Positions 16,246 to 25,845 of a DNA stretch of 64,000 bases are shown piece by piece (positions within the stretch are counted from its first letter, which is position 1; each line of letters starts with the position of its first letter). The notes under the pieces were generated by a model. That model had not been told where the DNA came from. It searched no databases and worked only from the letters and a program-made list of their open reading frames with translations. This stretch comes from Alcanivorax sp. (GTDB taxonomy: Bacteria; Pseudomonadota; Gammaproteobacteria; Pseudomonadales; Alcanivoracaceae). The DNA lies in contig NZ_CP080267.1 in the NCBI RefSeq assembly GCF_019431375.1, positions 3,746,540-3,810,539 on the forward strand, written 5' to 3'. The position numbers and the translations under genes are program-made.

Positions 16246-18165
16246 TTAAGGGCTTTTCGGTAGTGGATTCCCGAACCGTTCCAGATACAGCCTGCCAATC
16301 TCCGTTGACCCTACGTGGTTAAGATGACTTTCATCCCGATACAAGGGGATGCCGTTCAATACCGTTTGGCAACGGCTATCGTCGCAGATGACTTTTTTCG
16401 GGTTGATCCAGAGGATGTCCGGGAAGCGTTGAAGCACGGTTTTCTTGAAGCGATAGAAGTTGTCCAGGCGCTCCTCTGCCTCCACCGCATCAATAGAGCA
16501 ACCATCCATGTTTTTCAGCAGGCACTCCGCGTAGGACGCAGAAGGAAGCTCGGGCACGTCTTCGATCAGGATAACGGTGTGGCCCTGAGCGTGTAGCCAG
16601 GCCACGGTGTCCACGAAGTAACGCTGGAAGGATTCACTTTGCAGGTAGGCGCTCCACCAGGCATTGACGAAGACGGTCATGGGCCGCTGTTGCAGGTACT
16701 CGGCCAGGGCGATATTCCGTTCGGTCTTTTCCGGGTCGCCGAAGGCCTTGGCGGAGTGTTCGGGAATCAGGAATGGAGTTGAGGCCCGGGTGACCACCAG
16801 CATGGAATGGCGATCACCGATCAGCTGTTCCACGAACCCCAGCAGGGCAATCGCATGGGAGTCGCCGATCAACATGGCATCCGGCTGGCCGTTTTTCTGC
16901 TTGGCGCCAAACAGGCAGGCTTTGCCCTTGTTGAACTCTGTGGGGTCGCCCTTGAAGCAGCGTTTGTGAAGGTCGGCGGCGTTATTCTGGGCGATGATGG
17001 TGTACAGCTCGCGACGCTCCTCAGGGATGCGGAAGCTCAGGTCATCGGCGATGCGGATGGTGGACTGGATGGCCCAGATGATCAGCAGCGGCACGAAGAT
17101 GAACACCATGAAGGATTTCTTGAAGCTCCAGGGGCGATGCCGGTAGCGGTTTTCCACGAAGCGGTAGCTCAGCCATGACAGCAGCAGCACCAGCGCCATG
17201 AGGCCTAGCCGGATGGGCCAGGTGATTTCGATCAGTTGATAGTGCAGCAGCGCCACCGGCGGCCAGTGCCACAGGTACAGCGAATAGGAAATACCGCCCA
17301 GAAATACCATTACCGGCAGGCTCAACAGGCGGGCGGTGACGGTGCCGGTCTGGTGCAGGCCTGCGTAGATCACCAGCGCCGTCCCGAGGGTCGGCCACAG
17401 GGCATTGTAGCCGGGGAAGTGGTGGTGCTTGGTGAGCAGCACGGCGGTGGCGCAGATCATGGCTACCCCCAGGGCGGCGAGCAGCTCGGCGCTGCCCCGG
17501 CCCAGGGCGGGAAGCTGGCGGCTGAACAGGGCCACGCCAGTGCCGAGCATGAATTCAAACAGGCGGGCGGGCAGCAGGTAGTAGGCGGCCGCCGGGTGGG
17601 CGCTGGCCAGGTACACAGACAGCGCAAAGGTGCCCACCAGAGTGATGCGGAACGGCCAGTGGCCGTCACGGCCCTTACCGAACCGGTAGGCCAGGTACAG
17701 GGCCAGGGGCCAGATCAAGTAGAACTGCTCTTCCACTGCCAGGGACCAGGTGTGCAGCAGCGACAGGGAGCGGGTTTCCGGGGCGAAGTACTGGCTCAGT
17801 TCCTGGAAATAGTAGATGTTGCTCAGGCCCACCAGGGATGACAGCCAGCTCTTGGCAAAGATGTAATAGGCATCGCCGATATAGAAGGGCGAGATCATCA
17901 GGAAGGTGACGGTGGACACCAGCAGGAACAGGGGCACCAGCCGGCGGATACGGCGGGCGTAGAAGTCTCGGAACTGGAAGGTGCCTTTCTCGAAGGCCCG
18001 CTGCAGCAGCTGGGTGATGACGAACCCGGAGATAACGAAGAACACGTCCACACCGATAAAACCGCCGGTGATGCCGGGGACGTCGTAGTGGTAGAGAATC
18101 ACCAGCACAACGGCCAGCGCGCGCAGCCCTTCAATATCGGCACGGTAGCTCGGCGTGGTCTTCAC
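16246..18165 (-). CDS. Acyltransferase-3 / SGNH membrane O-acetyltransferase
   Basis: 639 residues. The N-terminal 350 residues are a polytopic acyltransferase-3 domain starting RADIEGLRALAVVLV and containing GVDVFFVISGF and WSLAVEEQFYLIWP. The C-terminal 250 residues are a periplasmic SGNH hydrolase-type domain (MLIGDSHA ... DESHLNHVGS), giving the Ser and the Asp/His block. The fused type O-acetylates surface polysaccharide or lipopolysaccharide, as in OafA/OatA relatives. It lies between the two protease genes and is not obviously co-transcribed with either. The substrate is unknown. Confidence 0.87.
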   Translation of the reverse strand: MKTTPSYRADIEGLRALAVVLVILYHYDVPGITGGFIGVDVFFVISGFVITQLLQRAFEKGTFQFRDFYARRIRRLVPLFLLVSTVTFLMISPFYIGDAYYIFAKSWLSSLVGLSNIYYFQELSQYFAPETRSLSLLHTWSLAVEEQFYLIWPLALYLAYRFGKGRDGHWPFRITLVGTFALSVYLASAHPAAAYYLLPARLFEFMLGTGVALFSRQLPALGRGSAELLAALGVAMICATAVLLTKHHHFPGYNALWPTLGTALVIYAGLHQTGTVTARLLSLPVMVFLGGISYSLYLWHWPPVALLHYQLIEITWPIRLGLMALVLLLSWLSYRFVENRYRHRPWSFKKSFMVFIFVPLLIIWAIQSTIRIADDLSFRIPEERRELYTIIAQNNAADLHKRCFKGDPTEFNKGKACLFGAKQKNGQPDAMLIGDSHAIALLGFVEQLIGDRHSMLVVTRASTPFLIPEHSAKAFGDPEKTERNIALAEYLQQRPMTVFVNAWWSAYLQSESFQRYFVDTVAWLHAQGHTVILIEDVPELPSASYAECLLKNMDGCSIDAVEAEERLDNFYRFKKTVLQRFPDILWINPKKVICDDSRCQTVLNGIPLYRDESHLNHVGSTEIGRLYLERFGNPLPKSP

Positions 18166-18380
18166 AGTGTTCTCCCCAGGATGATCAGCAAAGCGGGGAG
18201 AATATAGGGCGGTGCCAGGGCAAACAAGACTGGGGGATCTGCTGATAGGGGGAGTCCGTTTTTCCCGGCTTGGTCGGCAGGGCCTGCCTTTGAGTAATGC
18301 GAACCTGATTCAGGGTGGCGCTGATGCATGTTACTGTGAGCGCCGAGCCAACCCCTCCGGCTGCCATCAAGGAGTATCGT

Positions 18381-19379
18381 ATGGCGACATCCCTGCCGTT
18401 TTCCCTACTGGAACTGGCCTCGGTCCGTGAAGGCGACACCATCGGCCAGACCCTGACCAATAGCGTGGCCTATGCCCGCCATGCGGAATCCCTGGGCTTC
18501 AACCGGTTCTGGCTGGCCGAGCACCACAATATGGAGGGCATCAGCAGTGCCGCCACTGCGGTGCTGATCGGTCATATCGCCAATGCCACGGAGACCATTC
18601 GGGTGGGCTCCGGTGGGGTGATGCTGCCCAACCATCCGCCATTGGTGATCGCCGAGCAGTTTGGCACCCTGGAGATCCTGCATCCCGGTCGCATTGATCT
18701 GGGGCTGGGTCGGGCACCGGGCACCGACCCGATGACCAGTCGCGCCCTGCGGCGAGAAGGCCTGGGAGCCGAGCAGTTCCCCCACGACGTGGCCGAGCTG
18801 CAGCGGCTGTTGGGCCCACTGGATCGTTCCCGCCCGGTCAATGCCATCCCCGGTGCCGGCACAGAGGTGCCGATCTGGTTGCTGGGTTCCAGCCTGTACA
18901 GTGCGCAGCTGGCGGCCCAGAGGGGGCTGCCCTATGCCTTTGCCGGGCATTTTGCCCCGCGTCTGTATCGCGAGGCGCTGCGTCTCTACCGGGAGCAGTT
19001 TCAGCCATCGGCCCAGTTGGACAAGCCCTACGCCATGCTGGCGGTACCGGCGGTGGCGGCGGATACCTATGAGGAAGCCCGCTTTCTGACCACCACCAGC
19101 TATCGTCGCATTCTTTCCCTGTTTCGGGGCCAGCCATTGTGGATGCGTCCGCCGGTGGAAAGTATGGAGGGGCTGTGGAATCCGGAAGAAGAAGCCGGGG
19201 TAAAAGGCTTTCTGGCGCTGCAATTGCTGGGTACCGCCGCCACCATTGACGGGCAACTGGCCGAGTTGCTGGATAGCGTGGAAGTGGATGAATTGATGGT
19301 GACGGTGGATTTGTACGACCCGGCAAAACGTCGCCATGCCCTGGATATTCTCGCCTCGCTGCCTCAGTTTCGTCGCTAG
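18381..19379 (+). CDS. Luciferase-like (LLM class) flavin-dependent oxidoreductase
   Basis: 332 residues from ATG 18381, with AAGGAG 6 bp upstream. The TIM-barrel signature of the bacterial luciferase family is clear: FNRFWLAEHHNMEGI near residue 50, GSGGVMLPNHPPLVIAEQFGTLEILHPGRIDLGLGRAPG around 90-130 (quoted in part as landmarks), and the C-terminal G-T helix. It resembles the YhbW/MsnO8-like single-component branch, which uses FMN. The substrate is unknown. It is a single gene; its start region is divergent from the acyltransferase gene. Confidence 0.85.
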   Translation: MATSLPFSLLELASVREGDTIGQTLTNSVAYARHAESLGFNRFWLAEHHNMEGISSAATAVLIGHIANATETIRVGSGGVMLPNHPPLVIAEQFGTLEILHPGRIDLGLGRAPGTDPMTSRALRREGLGAEQFPHDVAELQRLLGPLDRSRPVNAIPGAGTEVPIWLLGSSLYSAQLAAQRGLPYAFAGHFAPRLYREALRLYREQFQPSAQLDKPYAMLAVPAVAADTYEEARFLTTTSYRRILSLFRGQPLWMRPPVESMEGLWNPEEEAGVKGFLALQLLGTAATIDGQLAELLDSVEVDELMVTVDLYDPAKRRHALDILASLPQFRR

Positions 19380-19465
19380 CAACAGCGCCAGACTCCGATT
19401 GAGCTTTGCTAGCAAAACGAATGGCCTTCGCCTTGTGAACAAGGCTCCAACGGAATAGGGAGGAG

Positions 19466-21142
19466 CTAGCGGTGTCGTGCTTTTGCCGGGGCATTGCGCA
19501 ACACCAGCAGCAATCCGGCCAGCAGGGTGAAGATGGCGGGTGCTCCACCGCCTCCGCTGCTGCCTCCTCCGGCTGGTGGCGGGGAGGGATAGCGCAGGGT
19601 CAGCGTAGCGTTATCGTCGTCATCGTTTGGCAGATCGCCATTACTGGAGAAACCGGTAAAGGTAATGGACTGGTTTGCTCCGGTATCCGAAACAAACGTC
19701 AGATTCAATGTCTGGCTGGTGGAGGCAGGCAAATTGCCCACCGGGCACCGTAGCGGGTTGGAAAGGGTACAGCCCAGCTCGTCAGCGTTTGCCAGGGTTG
19801 TATTGAGTGGCAGGGAAAAGCGGATTTCCCCATTGGTAGCGTTATTGATCGTGGATCGATTGTTGAGCGTTACCGCCACCCTGGCTTCACTGGTGTTGCC
19901 GCTCTGCTGGACGGCGGACAGAGTCAGATCCGGCTGGTTGGAGAACACCACCATCTGCGCAATGCGGTTATTGCGGCGCCGGTAATCGTCCTGGTTGGCG
20001 GTGGCGGTGATCGCCACAGTGACCACCTGATCAGCGCCGCCGTTGCCATCAACCACCAGATCCTGATTCACGCTGCCGCTGGCAGCGAGGCTGGATACGG
20101 GGCGGCAGCGATCGCCGGAAAGCAGGCCGCCGCACCCGGACCAGCGGCCACTGGCGAAAGTGCTGCCAGTGAGACTAAAGCCCAGAATCGGATTGGTGAC
20201 GGTGTTTTCCTTGCTGTCGTTTTTCAGGGCTAGGGTCAGCGTCTGGCTGCCGCCGGGGGGCTGGTAGTAATACTGTGGTGGTGGCGTGGGCCATTCGGGC
20301 AGTAGATCGACAAGGGGAATACCGGAGGAAGCGGTTAACACCTCAAGCTCGCGGGTTTCCGCAGACAGATGCGTATAGCCTGATGGAGCGCCGGTGGCGC
20401 AGTTGCGCAGGCCGAAACTGGTCAGGCCCACCAGCCAGGGTTCTGGATCTTCGCCCAGGAAAAGGGGGCCGCCACTGTCGCCAAAGCAAGTGTCCTGGTT
20501 GTTGCCGTTGACCGGGTTGAGTTCGGCGGCGCAGACCGCAAAGTCGGTAATGGTAAGACTGGATAACTGCCGGCAGCGTTGCTGGGGGATATAGTCCAGC
20601 TGCACCTCTTGCAACACATTGCTGAGATTGCCATTACCGGTATCCCCCCAGCCCAGGGCGGTAACTGATTCATCCAGAGCCGTGGTACTACGACCTTCCA
20701 GATCCATAAAGCCACTTTCGCTGATTACGCTGGGCCAGCGGGTATTGCTACGGGGGTCGATACGCAGCAGGGCCAGATCCCGATTCAGGTTCTGGTATTG
20801 GCGGTGTATGAGTATTTGCCTGACGGGGATGCCGTTTTGCGGGACGTTATTACGATCAGTGTCGCCGATAAAGACAAAGGTGCGATTTGCTTCGGCCTGC
20901 TCACCGTCCAGATATTCCATGCAATGGGCGGCAGTCACCAGCCACTCCGGGCTGAGATGACTGGCCCCGCAGAGTAGATAACCACTTACGCTTGGATCAT
21001 CCACTGCTACCTGGGCCATCCACGGCCAACGGTCCACTGGTGCAGGATCGCCACCCACAATTCTGGCGGTGGCGGTGTCAGCGATGGTGCTGGAGAGGGG
21101 AAGTATGGCCAGCCCTGCCAGCAGGGCAATACGACGGAACAT
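19466..21142 (-). CDS. Second secreted trypsin-like protease with GlyGly-CTERM tail
   Basis: 558 residues. A signal peptide is followed by ARIVGGDPAP. The triad is H73 (TAAHC), D122 (NRDLALLRI) and S223 (TCFGDSGGPLF). The C-terminal half has about two beta-sandwich segments of the DUF11/CARDB type. The tail is PPPAGGGSSGGGGAP, a hydrophobic helix ending LLVL, and RNAPAKARHR, again a GlyGly-CTERM signal. It shares architecture with the protease at 14269 but with clearly diverged sequence, so the two are paralogues or independent members. It is monocistronic. Confidence 0.88.
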   Translation of the reverse strand: MFRRIALLAGLAILPLSSTIADTATARIVGGDPAPVDRWPWMAQVAVDDPSVSGYLLCGASHLSPEWLVTAAHCMEYLDGEQAEANRTFVFIGDTDRNNVPQNGIPVRQILIHRQYQNLNRDLALLRIDPRSNTRWPSVISESGFMDLEGRSTTALDESVTALGWGDTGNGNLSNVLQEVQLDYIPQQRCRQLSSLTITDFAVCAAELNPVNGNNQDTCFGDSGGPLFLGEDPEPWLVGLTSFGLRNCATGAPSGYTHLSAETRELEVLTASSGIPLVDLLPEWPTPPPQYYYQPPGGSQTLTLALKNDSKENTVTNPILGFSLTGSTFASGRWSGCGGLLSGDRCRPVSSLAASGSVNQDLVVDGNGGADQVVTVAITATANQDDYRRRNNRIAQMVVFSNQPDLTLSAVQQSGNTSEARVAVTLNNRSTINNATNGEIRFSLPLNTTLANADELGCTLSNPLRCPVGNLPASTSQTLNLTFVSDTGANQSITFTGFSSNGDLPNDDDDNATLTLRYPSPPPAGGGSSGGGGAPAIFTLLAGLLLVLRNAPAKARHR

Positions 21143-21254
21143 GACGACAGCCTTGCACGTTTTTCACCAGTTTATCGGCTTTCACGGCAAGGCTGTGTGA
21201 GCTTATGTATCTGACCCGAGTTCACCAATTTAGGCGTTGTTTTGGGGATAGGGT

Positions 21255-22196
21255 TCAGTGCATGGGCGGGGCGTGGGCCAACCAGTGGTCGTTATCGTCC
21301 CGGGTGCGAGCCATGGAGCTCTGCAGGTGGGCCAGGGCCTGTTCCAGGGCCGCATCGCCATCGGTCAGGGTCATGATGGCGGCACGCAGGCCGGGGTGAC
21401 GGTCACGCAGGTCGTTGAGCAGCTGCTCGGCGGCGGCGGTGGCAGTGCAGGGCAGCAGCAGGGCCAGATGCTGCTCATCATAGCGAGCTGCCACATCGCT
21501 GCGGCGGATGCGGTGGGCCACCCGATTGGCCAGCTGGGGCAGCTCATCGTGACGTACCAGCGCCAGGGTCATGGGTGAGGAAATCCGATCGTGTAGCGGC
21601 ACCAGCCAGCCGGCGGTGCTGATCAGCGCTTCGCGGCTGATGAAATCCGTATCCGGGTCCCGCCAGGTGGCTTCCAGAGCTGCCCGGGCCAGGGCCTGGT
21701 TACGCCAGATCATCAGCCCGAAATAGAGCATACAGGCGCTCAGCGCGATAACCAGAAACAGGCTCGCTGAGGCAGAGGGCGTGGTCACATAACTCAGCCG
21801 GATCGGCAGCACAAAGGCCAGCACGATTTCTGCCCCGGCCAGCATGATCAGAAAACGTTTGATACCGTGCAGCAGACCGTTGCTGAGCACAGCGATAAAC
21901 AACAGCGCCATGGTGGGGGGCGGGTTGCCCGGGTCCAGCAGCAGCACAATGCCAAGGGTGAGCAGGTCCAGGCCGGAGGCAAAGGCATCGCCATTGGCCG
22001 GCCGCCAGAACAGCAGCAACAGTTGCAGGCCCACATAGGCAGCAAACAGCAGCCAGGGGGTTGCCTTTGGCAGAGCAAAGAAGAAGCTGTCCGCGTGATG
22101 GAAATAAATCACGGCCAGGGCGGCAAACAGGGCCCGGGCCAGGTACTGCATGATCACCACACCTTGATCCGAGGTGATACGGCTGGAAGTCGTCAT
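21255..22196 (-). CDS. Membrane protein with degenerate GGDEF domain
   Basis: 313 residues. Five or six hydrophobic segments occupy residues 20-165. The remaining 140 residues align by pattern with a GGDEF domain: DPDTDFISREAL corresponds to the usual D-x-L-T-G-L-x-N-R entry motif, and RSDVAARYDEQHLALLLP (residues 233-249) corresponds to the stretch that normally contains GGDEF. Here the signature is YDEQH, so diguanylate cyclase activity is unlikely. It may be a c-di-GMP sensor, a partner protein or a decaying cyclase. It lies next to a MITE-like element (22222). No EAL domain or partner gene is adjacent. Confidence 0.7.
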   Translation of the reverse strand: MTTSSRITSDQGVVIMQYLARALFAALAVIYFHHADSFFFALPKATPWLLFAAYVGLQLLLLFWRPANGDAFASGLDLLTLGIVLLLDPGNPPPTMALLFIAVLSNGLLHGIKRFLIMLAGAEIVLAFVLPIRLSYVTTPSASASLFLVIALSACMLYFGLMIWRNQALARAALEATWRDPDTDFISREALISTAGWLVPLHDRISSPMTLALVRHDELPQLANRVAHRIRRSDVAARYDEQHLALLLPCTATAAAEQLLNDLRDRHPGLRAAIMTLTDGDAALEQALAHLQSSMARTRDDNDHWLAHAPPMH

Positions 22197-22221
22197 GATT
22201 CATCGATCCCCGGTTACTTAT

Positions 22222-22484
22222 GGAGCCTCTGAATAATCCCTTGCGTACTCAGCGTGGCCTGAAGGGTGCAGCTGTTGTGTTTTGTCGCGACGGTCAGGGT
22301 GGTGCCCTTTCCTAGCGACAAAGCGCAGCAGATGTGCCCTTCAGGCCGCGCCCTCCGGGTCTTCCTGGCTGGCCCGCACTCGTTGTTGCAATGTCTCGAT
22401 GGGTGGACACACACCTTCAACATTGCGCCTAGATTGCGAGCCAGCCTGAAAGACTGAGTACGCAAGGGATTATTCAGAGGCTCC
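22222..22484. mobile_element. MITE-like element, 263 bp with perfect 31-bp terminal inverted repeats
   Basis: The ends 22222-22252 (starting GGAGCCTCTGAATAATC) and 22454-22484 are exact reverse complements over 31 bp. Inside, a second inverted pair begins GGCCTGAAGGG (about 22256) and is mirrored near 22340-22352. No transposase is encoded; an 83-residue reverse frame (22214-22465) spans it but is not recognisable. No target duplication is evident (flanks ACTTAT and TTGGCC). It is probably a non-autonomous relative of an IS whose ends start GGAGCCTCTG. Confidence 0.8.
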
Positions 22485-22640
22485 TTGGCCGCCTATGTTG
22501 CGTCAGGGCCTCTCGGGAATAAAGATGTCATGCACGCTAATCTTGTTAAAAATGCGTTTTTTTGCTGTTGTCATGGCCAAGGAGAATGGGCTCAGGCATA
22601 AAGATAGGTCATACCGTTTGGCAGTCATGAAGGAGTCACC

Positions 22641-25307
22641 GTGGATAACAGTGTCAACACGCCGCTGAGAGATGATGTGCGTTTACTGGGGGATTTGCTG
22701 GGCCAGTGCCTGCGCCAGCAAGCCGGTGAGGACCTGTATCAGACCATTGAAACCATTCGCAAGGCGTCGGTGGCCACCCGTGGTGACGAAGGTGCAGCGT
22801 TGTCTTCCCTGCGCGATCTGCTGTCGCCACTGGATGACGACACCCTGCTGGAAGTGGCCCGGGCCTTTAGCCAGTTTCTCAACCTGAGTAACATTGCCGA
22901 GCAACACCATCGCGAGCATCTACACCGTCAGCACCAGCGTTACCCCGGGGACCCGGGTGGCGATCAGGGTATTCGCGATGTGCTGCAGCGCCTCCAGGAG
23001 GAGCAGATTGCCAGCGGTGTGATTGAGGGCACCCTGCGGGACCTGTCAGTGGAGCTGGTGCTCACTGCCCACCCCACGGAGGTGACCCGCCGCACCCTGA
23101 TCCGCAAGTACGACCAGATGGCGGATCTGCTCGGCGAACTGGACCGGCCGGACCTGACCGAGGATGAACAGGCCTTTCGTCGCGAAAAGCTCTACCGACT
23201 GATCCTGGCCGCCTGGAGCACCGACGAAATCCGTCGCGAACGGCCCACCCCGGTGGACGAGGCCAAATGGGGTTTCGCCACCATCGAGCAGTCCCTGTGG
23301 CAGGCGGTGCCGGAAATGGTGCGGCAACTGGAGCGGGAGCTGGCCGAGCAGGGCCTGCCCCAGCCACCGGCGGACTGGGCGCCGGTGAAACTGGCGTCGT
23401 GGATGGGCGGTGACCGGGACGGCAACCCCAATGTGACCGCGCCGGTGACCCGGGAAGTGTTGCTGCTGGCCCGCTGGATGGCCGCTGACCTGTATCTGCG
23501 TGATGTGGAAAACCTGCTGGCGGACCTGTCCATGGAAGCGGCCAGCGAGGAACTGCTGGCAGAAACCGGCCCCAGCCACGAGCCCTACCGGGTGATCCTG
23601 CGCCAGGTGCGCCATCGGCTGAAACTGACTCGCCGGCAGATGGAGGCACGGGTGGAAAACCTGCCGGTGCCGGAAGGCGAGGGTTTCCTGCGGCGCGAAG
23701 AGCTGCTCGCTCCCCTGCAACTGATCGACCGCTCCCTGCGTGAGGTGGGGCTGGGGGATATCGCCGATGGCGATCTGAAAAACACCCTGCGTCGCCTCAA
23801 CTGCTTCGGCATTACCTTGCTATGCCTGGATATCCGTCAGGAATCCACCCGTCATCGTGATGCGGTGGATGCGGTGACCCGTTATCTGGAGCTGGGTAGC
23901 TACGCCGACTGGCCGGAGGAGCGCAAGCAGGCCTTTCTGGTAGAGGAGCTGCAGGCTCGTCGCCCGTTGATTGATGAAGGCTTCCACAGCAGTGAAGAAT
24001 GCACCGACGAGGTGGCGGAAGTGCTGGCCACCTGCCGGGTGATCGCCGAGCAGGGCAGCGAAGGGCTGGGCGCCTATGTGATCTCCATGGCCCGTGCCCC
24101 CTCGGATGTGCTGGCGGTGATGCTGCTGCAGAAGATCGCCGGGGTCAGCGAACCCATGCGCGTGGTGCCGTTGTTTGAAACCCTGGACGATCTGGACAAT
24201 GCCGAAGCCACCATGTCGGCCTTGCTGGCGGTGCCGTTCTACCGGCAGCGGGTGGCCGGAGGCCAGGAAGTGATGATCGGCTATTCCGACTCCGCCAAGG
24301 ATGCCGGCTTTCTCGGTGCCGCCTGGGCCCAGTACCGCTCCCAGGAAAAGCTCACCGCCCTGTTTGCCGAGCACCAGATTCCATTGACCCTGTTCCATGG
24401 CCGGGGTGGTTCCATCTCCCGGGGGGGCTCTCCCACCCGTATGGCATTGCTGTCCCAACCACCGGGCTCGGTGGCCGGACGTATTCGTGTCACCGAGCAG
24501 GGCGAGGTGATCCGCTTCAAATATGGTCGCCCGGCGGTGGCGGTGTTCAACCTGGCGCAATATGTGGCCGCCACCCTGGAAGCGACATTGTTGCCGCCCC
24601 GTGCCGCCAAGCCGCAATGGCGGGAACAGATGCAGACCCTCACCGACGTGTCCGTGGCTGGCTATCGCAGCGTGGTGCAGGAAGAGCCGGAACTGGTGCG
24701 CTACCTGCGCACGGTCACCCCGGAAACCGAACTGTCCCGGCTGGCCCTGGGCAGCCGCCCGGCGCGGCGCAAGCAGGATGCTGGTATCAGCTCCCTGCGT
24801 GCCATTCCCTGGGTATTCGCCTGGACCCAGATACGCCTGATGTTGCCCGCCTGGCTGGGCACCGGTGCGGCGCTGGAGGCGGCTCAGGCAGACCCGGCGC
24901 AGAGCAGTACCGTGCAGGAAATGGTGGCGCAATGGCCCTTCTTTCAGGGCGTGGTGGATATGCTGGAGATGGTGCTGGCCAAGGCCGACCTGCGTGTGGC
25001 GGCCTGGTATGAGCAGCGCCTGGCTGGGGATGATGCCGACCTGGCCCGGCTCGGGGAAGTGCTACGCGAGCGACTCACCGGCACCGTGAATGCCCTGTCT
25101 GCCCTCACCGGACGCGAAGACCTGCTGGATAACAATCCGGTGATGCGCTGGTCCATCCGGGTACGCGATCCTTATACGGATCCGCTGCATCTGCTCCAGG
25201 CGGAACTGATGGCGCGCCTGCGCCAGCAGGACGGCGATAAAACCCTGGAAAGCGCCTTGATGGTGACCATCGCGGGTATTGCGGCGGGGCTGCGAAATAC
25301 CGGGTAA
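22641..25307 (+). CDS. ppc: Phosphoenolpyruvate carboxylase
   Basis: 888 residues, typical of bacterial PEPC, starting at GTG with AAGGAG 6 bp upstream. Catalytic landmarks are the TAHPTEVTRRT block (catalytic His, near residue 141), GYSDSAKDAGF, and FHGRGGSISRGGSPT with the glycine-rich loop. The C-terminal tail ends in IAGIAAGLRNTG, the conserved allosteric/active-site end. The enzyme carboxylates PEP to oxaloacetate, feeding the TCA cycle during growth on sugars. The upstream intergenic region (22485-22640) shows no clear promoter. A heptamer-ended element begins two bases after the stop. Confidence 0.95.
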   Translation: MDNSVNTPLRDDVRLLGDLLGQCLRQQAGEDLYQTIETIRKASVATRGDEGAALSSLRDLLSPLDDDTLLEVARAFSQFLNLSNIAEQHHREHLHRQHQRYPGDPGGDQGIRDVLQRLQEEQIASGVIEGTLRDLSVELVLTAHPTEVTRRTLIRKYDQMADLLGELDRPDLTEDEQAFRREKLYRLILAAWSTDEIRRERPTPVDEAKWGFATIEQSLWQAVPEMVRQLERELAEQGLPQPPADWAPVKLASWMGGDRDGNPNVTAPVTREVLLLARWMAADLYLRDVENLLADLSMEAASEELLAETGPSHEPYRVILRQVRHRLKLTRRQMEARVENLPVPEGEGFLRREELLAPLQLIDRSLREVGLGDIADGDLKNTLRRLNCFGITLLCLDIRQESTRHRDAVDAVTRYLELGSYADWPEERKQAFLVEELQARRPLIDEGFHSSEECTDEVAEVLATCRVIAEQGSEGLGAYVISMARAPSDVLAVMLLQKIAGVSEPMRVVPLFETLDDLDNAEATMSALLAVPFYRQRVAGGQEVMIGYSDSAKDAGFLGAAWAQYRSQEKLTALFAEHQIPLTLFHGRGGSISRGGSPTRMALLSQPPGSVAGRIRVTEQGEVIRFKYGRPAVAVFNLAQYVAATLEATLLPPRAAKPQWREQMQTLTDVSVAGYRSVVQEEPELVRYLRTVTPETELSRLALGSRPARRKQDAGISSLRAIPWVFAWTQIRLMLPAWLGTGAALEAAQADPAQSSTVQEMVAQWPFFQGVVDMLEMVLAKADLRVAAWYEQRLAGDDADLARLGEVLRERLTGTVNALSALTGREDLLDNNPVMRWSIRVRDPYTDPLHLLQAELMARLRQQDGDKTLESALMVTIAGIAAGLRNTG

Positions 25308-25309
25308 AG

Positions 25310-25466
25310 CAGTGAACAGTTAATAGTGAATAGTTAACAGTGACGCGAATGGACGCGTCCCAAGCTGAAAGCGGAGAGGCCGCGCTCATACATTGGGCGC
25401 GGCCTCTCCGCTTTCTGACTCAGGCATTTCTGTTCCGCGCCGCTGTTAACTGTTCATTGTTCACTA
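25310..25466. repeat. Heptamer-ended palindromic element, GTTAACA family, copy B
   Basis: The left end has AGTGAAC, AGTTAAT, AGTGAAT, AGTTAAC units (25311-25338). The right end (25442-25466) carries inverted units. The core is an 18-bp perfect stem (25368-25385 with 25397-25414) around an 11-base loop. The right half runs into the CDGSH gene and encodes its last residues and stop codon. Confidence 0.85.
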
Positions 25467-25701
25467 TCTTCGAATGCGTGCCATCACAAACCGGCGCCTT
25501 GCCGCTGTGCTTGCAGCCGCAGAAGAACACGATCTTGTCTCTTGGGGCGGTGTAGGGCACCGGGGTGATGCCGGTGCCTTTATGGCTGCCATCACAGTAC
25601 GGCTGATTCTCGCTGCGACCACAGGCGCACCAGAACACCTTTTCCCCTTTCTTCACCGGCAACGGGTAGGGAAACCGGGAAGCAATGACAGGCTTGTCCA
25701 T
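25420..25701 (-). CDS. CDGSH iron-sulfur domain protein
   Basis: 93 residues when started at ATG 25701, which has AAGGAGAG 7 bp upstream; a longer frame upstream has no such site. Two CDGSH modules occur: C-x-C-x10-C-x3-H in CACGRSENQPYCDGSH and again in CGCKHSGKAPVCDGTH, each binding a 2Fe-2S cluster by three Cys and one His. This tandem design resembles mitochondrial Miner2 and bacterial double-CDGSH proteins; the partner and role are unknown. After CDGTHS the chain continues through the repeat element, giving an atypical tail (about 15 residues). Confidence 0.85.
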   Translation of the reverse strand: MDKPVIASRFPYPLPVKKGEKVFWCACGRSENQPYCDGSHKGTGITPVPYTAPRDKIVFFCGCKHSGKAPVCDGTHSKIVNNEQLTAARNRNA

Positions 25702-25845
25702 AGGGTCTCTCCTTTTCAAAATGGCCGGGGCGTTGTACTTGCTACGCGCATTGCGGTGGGATCGCGCCTCCCTATTCACCCCGGAATGTCGCTCTCCCGC
25801 CTTTGCGCGCGGTCTCATGCGTTTCAGCAACCACAACGCCACTTC

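Noticed and set aside
22214..22465. 83-residue reverse frame across the MITE, possible transposase remnant
   Set aside because: It starts and ends without a ribosome site, and the product is not recognisable as a transposase; the final residues merely translate the inverted repeat.
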